From: Ignavibacteriota bacterium | Lineage (GTDB): Bacteria; Bacteroidota; UBA10030; UBA6906 | Assembly: GCA_003161755.1 (NCBI GenBank) | Contig: PMNP01000316.1 | Span: 2,797-10,335 of the forward strand | Direction of reading: 5' to 3' | DNA length: 7,539 nucleotides | Shown: positions 5,141 to 7,539 of the stretch, piece after piece | Numbering within the stretch: the stretch's first letter is position 1 | Layout of the letters: each line of letters begins with the position of its first letter | Made by a program: the position numbers and the translations under genes | Notes under the pieces: model-generated | Database searches by the model: none | What the model saw: the letters and a program-made list of their open reading frames with translations, nothing else | Told to the model about the DNA's origin: nothing

Positions 5141-5593
5141 GCGCCCTATTGATTGTGAGTTCAATGTGTTATTGGGCTTTCTCGCTGCTTCAGCATACTC
5201 CATACCAGGAGCGTCTGCTGATCGAGGTCTGAAGCCTCGTCTTTCATAGAACGCTTGTCTACCCTTAGCACAGAACAACTGGATATCGCGAATGCCTGCC
5301 TTCTGGCAGGACATCACCAATCTCGCGAGTATTTCTCCACCGATGCCCTTGCCTTGATCTGCCTGATCGACAATCAGATCGTAGATCATGGCGTGGAGAA
5401 CTCCATCGGACACCACGCGTCCGAACCCGACAAGACGGCTGCCGTCGTACGCCGAGACCACCTGCCAGCTCTCTGAGATGGCGGCGAAAAACTCTCGAGA
5501 TGAGAGATGATACTCCTGGTTCCATCCCGTGGATTCAAATAGGACTGAAAACTCAGCTTCTTGAGGCAGGCGATTTTCATAGACTATGGACAT
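5135..5593 (-). CDS. GNAT-family N-acetyltransferase (152 aa)
   Basis: A single-domain acetyl-CoA-dependent N-acetyltransferase of unknown substrate. The start MSIVYENRLP...FSVLFESTGWNQEY is the common N-terminus of a GNAT subgroup with GW after the first helix. Strands VVSAYDGSRLVGFGRVV (45-61) lead to motif A, YDLIVDQADQGKGIGGEIL (71-89), with the Q-G-K-G-I-G loop at 80-85. Motif B is AFYERRGFRP (114-123). The frame extends upstream to a GTG at 5626, but the ATG at 5593 is chosen because it gives the family's normal start and has GGGA 8 bases upstream. The last residues (about SIGRT) are encoded by the edge of the attC, and the stop TAA (5137-5135) is inside the R'' box. It is not closely similar to the GNAT at 731-1195. 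Confidence 0.88.
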   Translation of the reverse strand: MSIVYENRLPQEAEFSVLFESTGWNQEYHLSSREFFAAISESWQVVSAYDGSRLVGFGRVVSDGVLHAMIYDLIVDQADQGKGIGGEILARLVMSCQKAGIRDIQLFCAKGRQAFYERRGFRPRSADAPGMEYAEAARKPNNTLNSQSIGRT

Positions 5594-5638
5594 TCTGTAA
5601 ATTCCCAGGTTGGGTGAACTTCTCACGCTTGGCTGGCG

Positions 5639-5836
5639 CCCTAACGGCCTGCGGCCCGTCCGACTTCGTCGGACAAGATCTCCTCCCGCCTCCGGCGGGC
5701 CGGACTGCTGCGACGTGCAGGCAGTTCCATGGAGTTCATTGCGCGGACGTATCCGCTGATCTTTTCAATTCCGGCGCCCTGTTGCGCGGCGACATCATCG
5801 ACAGATGGTTCCGTCAGCTTGAGTTGCTGGTTAGGC
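5639..5836 (-). other. attC site behind the hydrolase gene
   Basis: The left end CCCTAAC (5639-5645) gives R' GTTAGGG on the minus strand. The right end GTTAGGC (5830-5836) gives a perfect R'' GCCTAAC. Flanks GGCGCC and GGCGCC are complementary, extending the stem. At 198 bp it is the longest well-bounded site. Internal palindromes are GTCCGAC/GTCGGAC (5658-5674) and CCCGCC/GGCGGG (5685-5699). The right half, about 5710-5825, has no counterpart in the other sites and may be variable loop sequence. Confidence 0.85.
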
Positions 5837-5880
5837 GCCGTACACATTTGTATTCTTACATTGACATTTTTCACTGAGTC

Positions 5881-7389
5881 CTAATGCCTCTGCTTCATGT
5901 CGACTGTCAAGTTCACATACTGATCTTTGTAATTCCCTGCTAGCGCATTCTCGCTTTTATCGTACTTGAAATTCCAGACACCACCTCCGCCATTATCAAA
6001 TTCAATGCTCCCATTTGCATTGACCTTCGCCGTTTTTCTCATCCATCCCTTCTGGAAATATCCCATTGGATGGTCAGCCCATGAATACACGACCGATGCC
6101 TCCCGATTGTCTATTTTCTCGATGGTGACCTGAGCCGCAAGGGACGAATCCCACCTGCCGTACCAAGAGCCCGAAAGAATCGCAACATTTGCGTGCGTCT
6201 GTTGATCCAGAGTACTAATCACGATGTCGGAAGGAAGAGGAGCTTCCTCCCCGATAGCATCAGGATCATTGTAAATGTCGTCGATCATCTGCCCCCTATC
6301 TTTTAATGAAAGGATCCAGTGAACCATAAGGTTCATAGCAATTGGTGAGAACGATTCCCGGATTCTTCCGTATTCCGCCGGACTACCGTTATCTGTTCTT
6401 TGAAACAAATGATTATGATTTGTCAGCTTGACCAGCGTGTAGCCGGTGTTCCCGCCTTCCTGCAATCCTTTTTTTATTCCTTCCAAATTATCTTCAGCGG
6501 CAGCCTGATAATCCTTAGAACCGTTCATGGCAAGCACATTGCAACGCACGGCTTTCCAGACCGACAAAGGATCAATTTGGATGGATTTGCGATACTCAGG
6601 CGATCGGAAATTCTGAAAAGCTTTATCAGCCGGCCCTGGATAGAACAGTCGGCGCAAATCATCGTTCATATAATTCGATAACCTGATATATATTTGTGCA
6701 AACTCATTAGAATCGGCTTGCGTAACACTTTCCTGCGTAGTTAATTCATACCATCGATACGATAGTCTCCGAATCTCTTCATAATCTCCCAGCTTCGCAC
6801 CCGAACATTCCGCCCACAATTTATTGAGAGAGTATCCGATATCTTTTCCCCAAATTCCCGGGCCGCCGCATGAAATGATAAATGACACATCACTTGTCCG
6901 GCTTGATGCAATTGCCGCAATGAACCCACCGAGACTGTGCCCGATTATTCCTATCCTGCTCGTATCGATATCTTGACACGATCGGAGGAATTGTATAGCG
7001 CACAAGGCATCATCAACGTAGTGATCGATATCTACATTCACATACAAACCTTCTGATTTCCCACAACCTCTTCTATCTACTCTCAAGACAGCAATTCCTT
7101 TCCGGGTAAGGTAGTCGGCTATAACTTCGAAAGGTTTATGTCCGAGTATTTCTTCATTTCTATCATGTGGACCCGTCCCTTGAACCAACAAAACAGCCGG
7201 ATAGTGCTTCACCCCATTGGGAGTTGTCAACGTGCCTGAAAGTCGTATTCGATCGTGAGGGTTGAAAACACTAATTTCAGCAGAATCATATTTTGCGGGG
7301 CCGCAGCTATAACAAGTTGTTGAGAGCAAACTCAGGACAGCAATAGTAACAATAGAACTCTGAATGATTTTTCTATGCTTATTAGTCAT
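5881..7389 (-). CDS. Exported alpha/beta hydrolase (esterase-like) with C-terminal beta-rich domain
   Basis: A 502-residue secreted hydrolase. Residues 1-29 are a signal peptide: basic start, hydrophobic IVTIAVLSLL, then Cys at 26 and 29. A lipoprotein anchor is possible, but the lipobox is poor. The hydrolase domain spans about 40-365: oxyanion-hole segment LLVQGTGPHDRN (67-78), VDRRGCGKSEG (104-114), nucleophile elbow GHSLGG (150-155) with Ser152, probable acid Asp293 in NGSKD, and probable base His327 in NHNHLFQ. This arrangement is that of bacterial acyl/ester hydrolases of the 'prolyl oligopeptidase-like' group. Residues about 405-500 (SGSWYGRWD... then GSIEFDN, NALAGNYKDQ) form a separate beta-rich domain, probably a small barrel of unknown ligand. 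The ATG at 7389 gives the signal peptide; no Shine-Dalgarno is seen. It lies 48 bp after a perfect R' box. It is a large gene for a cassette. Confidence 0.88.
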   Translation of the reverse strand: MTNKHRKIIQSSIVTIAVLSLLSTTCYSCGPAKYDSAEISVFNPHDRIRLSGTLTTPNGVKHYPAVLLVQGTGPHDRNEEILGHKPFEVIADYLTRKGIAVLRVDRRGCGKSEGLYVNVDIDHYVDDALCAIQFLRSCQDIDTSRIGIIGHSLGGFIAAIASSRTSDVSFIISCGGPGIWGKDIGYSLNKLWAECSGAKLGDYEEIRRLSYRWYELTTQESVTQADSNEFAQIYIRLSNYMNDDLRRLFYPGPADKAFQNFRSPEYRKSIQIDPLSVWKAVRCNVLAMNGSKDYQAAAEDNLEGIKKGLQEGGNTGYTLVKLTNHNHLFQRTDNGSPAEYGRIRESFSPIAMNLMVHWILSLKDRGQMIDDIYNDPDAIGEEAPLPSDIVISTLDQQTHANVAILSGSWYGRWDSSLAAQVTIEKIDNREASVVYSWADHPMGYFQKGWMRKTAKVNANGSIEFDNGGGGVWNFKYDKSENALAGNYKDQYVNLTVDMKQRH

Positions 7390-7437
7390 GTCATTTTAGC
7401 TCGTGTTGTCAGTCATTTGTTTGATGTATTGCACGGC

Positions 7438-7539
7438 GCCTAACGGCCGCTTTCCCTGACCGCCATGCTTACATCTTATCCGCCACGCTTACCTAACCGC
7501 CATTCTTACATGTTATCCGCCACGCTTACCTATCCGCCA
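7438..7539 (-). other. attC-like site, cut by the window edge
   Basis: The left end GCCTAAC (7438-7444) gives a perfect R' GTTAGGC, inside GGCGCCTAACGGCCG, the same context as other sites in this window. The matching R'' box would be right of the window. What is visible inside consists mainly of a 37-bp tandem repeat. The core box fixes the upstream boundary of the hydrolase cassette. Confidence 0.7.
7460..7539. repeat. 37-bp direct tandem repeat
   Basis: Two full copies (7460-7496 and 7497-7533) and the first 6 bases of a third (7534-7539) lie head to tail with no spacer. They differ at three positions only. Each unit is itself two related half-units, CCGCCATNCTTACAT and CCGCCACGCTTACCT, so an ancestral 17-20 bp element seems to have doubled and then amplified. 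The motif CCGCCATGCTT also occurs once inside the site at 4974-5140 (5090-5099). The array continues beyond the window. Confidence 0.9.

Larger units (their letters stand above)
593..7539 (-). mobile_element. Integron gene-cassette array (interior part)
   Basis: Seven intergenic regions plus one cut by the right edge begin and end with matches to integron core boxes. On the minus strand R' (GTTRRRY or close) lies at about 7438, 5639, 4974, 4120, 3398, 3191 and 2380, with weaker versions at 1220 and 593. Matching R'' boxes lie at 5830, 5134, 4292, 3537/3548, 3356, 2499, 1683 and 716. Every minus-strand gene starts shortly after an R' box and stops near an R'' box, which is the standard cassette layout. 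Neighbouring genes are unrelated in function and composition, and two are toxin-antitoxin pairs, common cargo of chromosomal integrons. No integrase or attI is in the window; the gene direction places them to the right. The box pattern is seen directly. The integron assignment is inference, but strong. Confidence 0.85.

Noticed and set aside
5594..5626. GTG start for the second GNAT gene
   Set aside because: It adds 11 residues outside the GNAT fold; the ATG at 5593 has a plausible ribosome binding site and the typical N-terminus.
7460..7539. CRISPR array
   Set aside because: The repeats are directly contiguous with no unique spacers.

Overview
The window reads as a stretch of an integron gene-cassette array. 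Compact, functionally unrelated genes are separated by 130-200 bp imperfect inverted repeats whose ends match the integrase core boxes: GTTRRRY (R') and RYYYAAC (R'', often degenerate). Read on the minus strand, the layout is the classical one: R' box, a short leader of about 10-60 bp, one gene, a stop close to or inside R'', then the attC stem down to the next R'. By that geometry the integrase gene and attI should lie to the right of position 7539. No integrase, attI or antibiotic-resistance gene is visible, so this looks like the interior of a sedentary or environmental integron. The attC-like sites are long and carry related internal palindromes, unlike the short sites of clinical class 1 arrays. 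The host cannot be named. It is a bacterium of intermediate GC, and base composition varies between cassettes: the DNA-glycosylase gene is GC-rich, while the 178-aa orphan and the hydrolase are more AT-rich.

Layout from right (presumed attI-proximal) to left: (1) a partial attC-like site with a 37-bp tandem repeat at the right edge; (2) an exported alpha/beta hydrolase with a C-terminal beta-rich domain (minus); (3) a GNAT acetyltransferase whose stop codon lies inside the R'' box (minus); (4) a Phd/YefM-RelE/ParE toxin-antitoxin pair (plus, inverted relative to the array); (5) an unrecognised 178-aa protein (minus); (6) what looks like a gene-less cassette of about 207 bp; (7) an AlkD-like DNA alkylation repair protein (minus); (8) an AbrB/MazE-type antitoxin with a Doc (Fic-fold) toxin (plus, inverted), next to a 460-bp non-coding region packed with palindromes; (9) a second GNAT acetyltransferase (minus); (10) the 5' part of a ketopantoate-reductase-like gene (minus), running off the left edge.

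The cassettes do not form a pathway. The two toxin-antitoxin modules carry their own promoters and face against the array; such modules are known to stabilise large cassette arrays. The other genes are typical cassette cargo: two small-molecule or protein acetyltransferases, a DNA repair enzyme, a secreted esterase-like enzyme and one orphan. The points most worth following up are the orphan gene, the palindrome-rich region at 1226-1683 with its decayed core box, the gene-less cassette, and the conserved internal architecture of the long attC sites.
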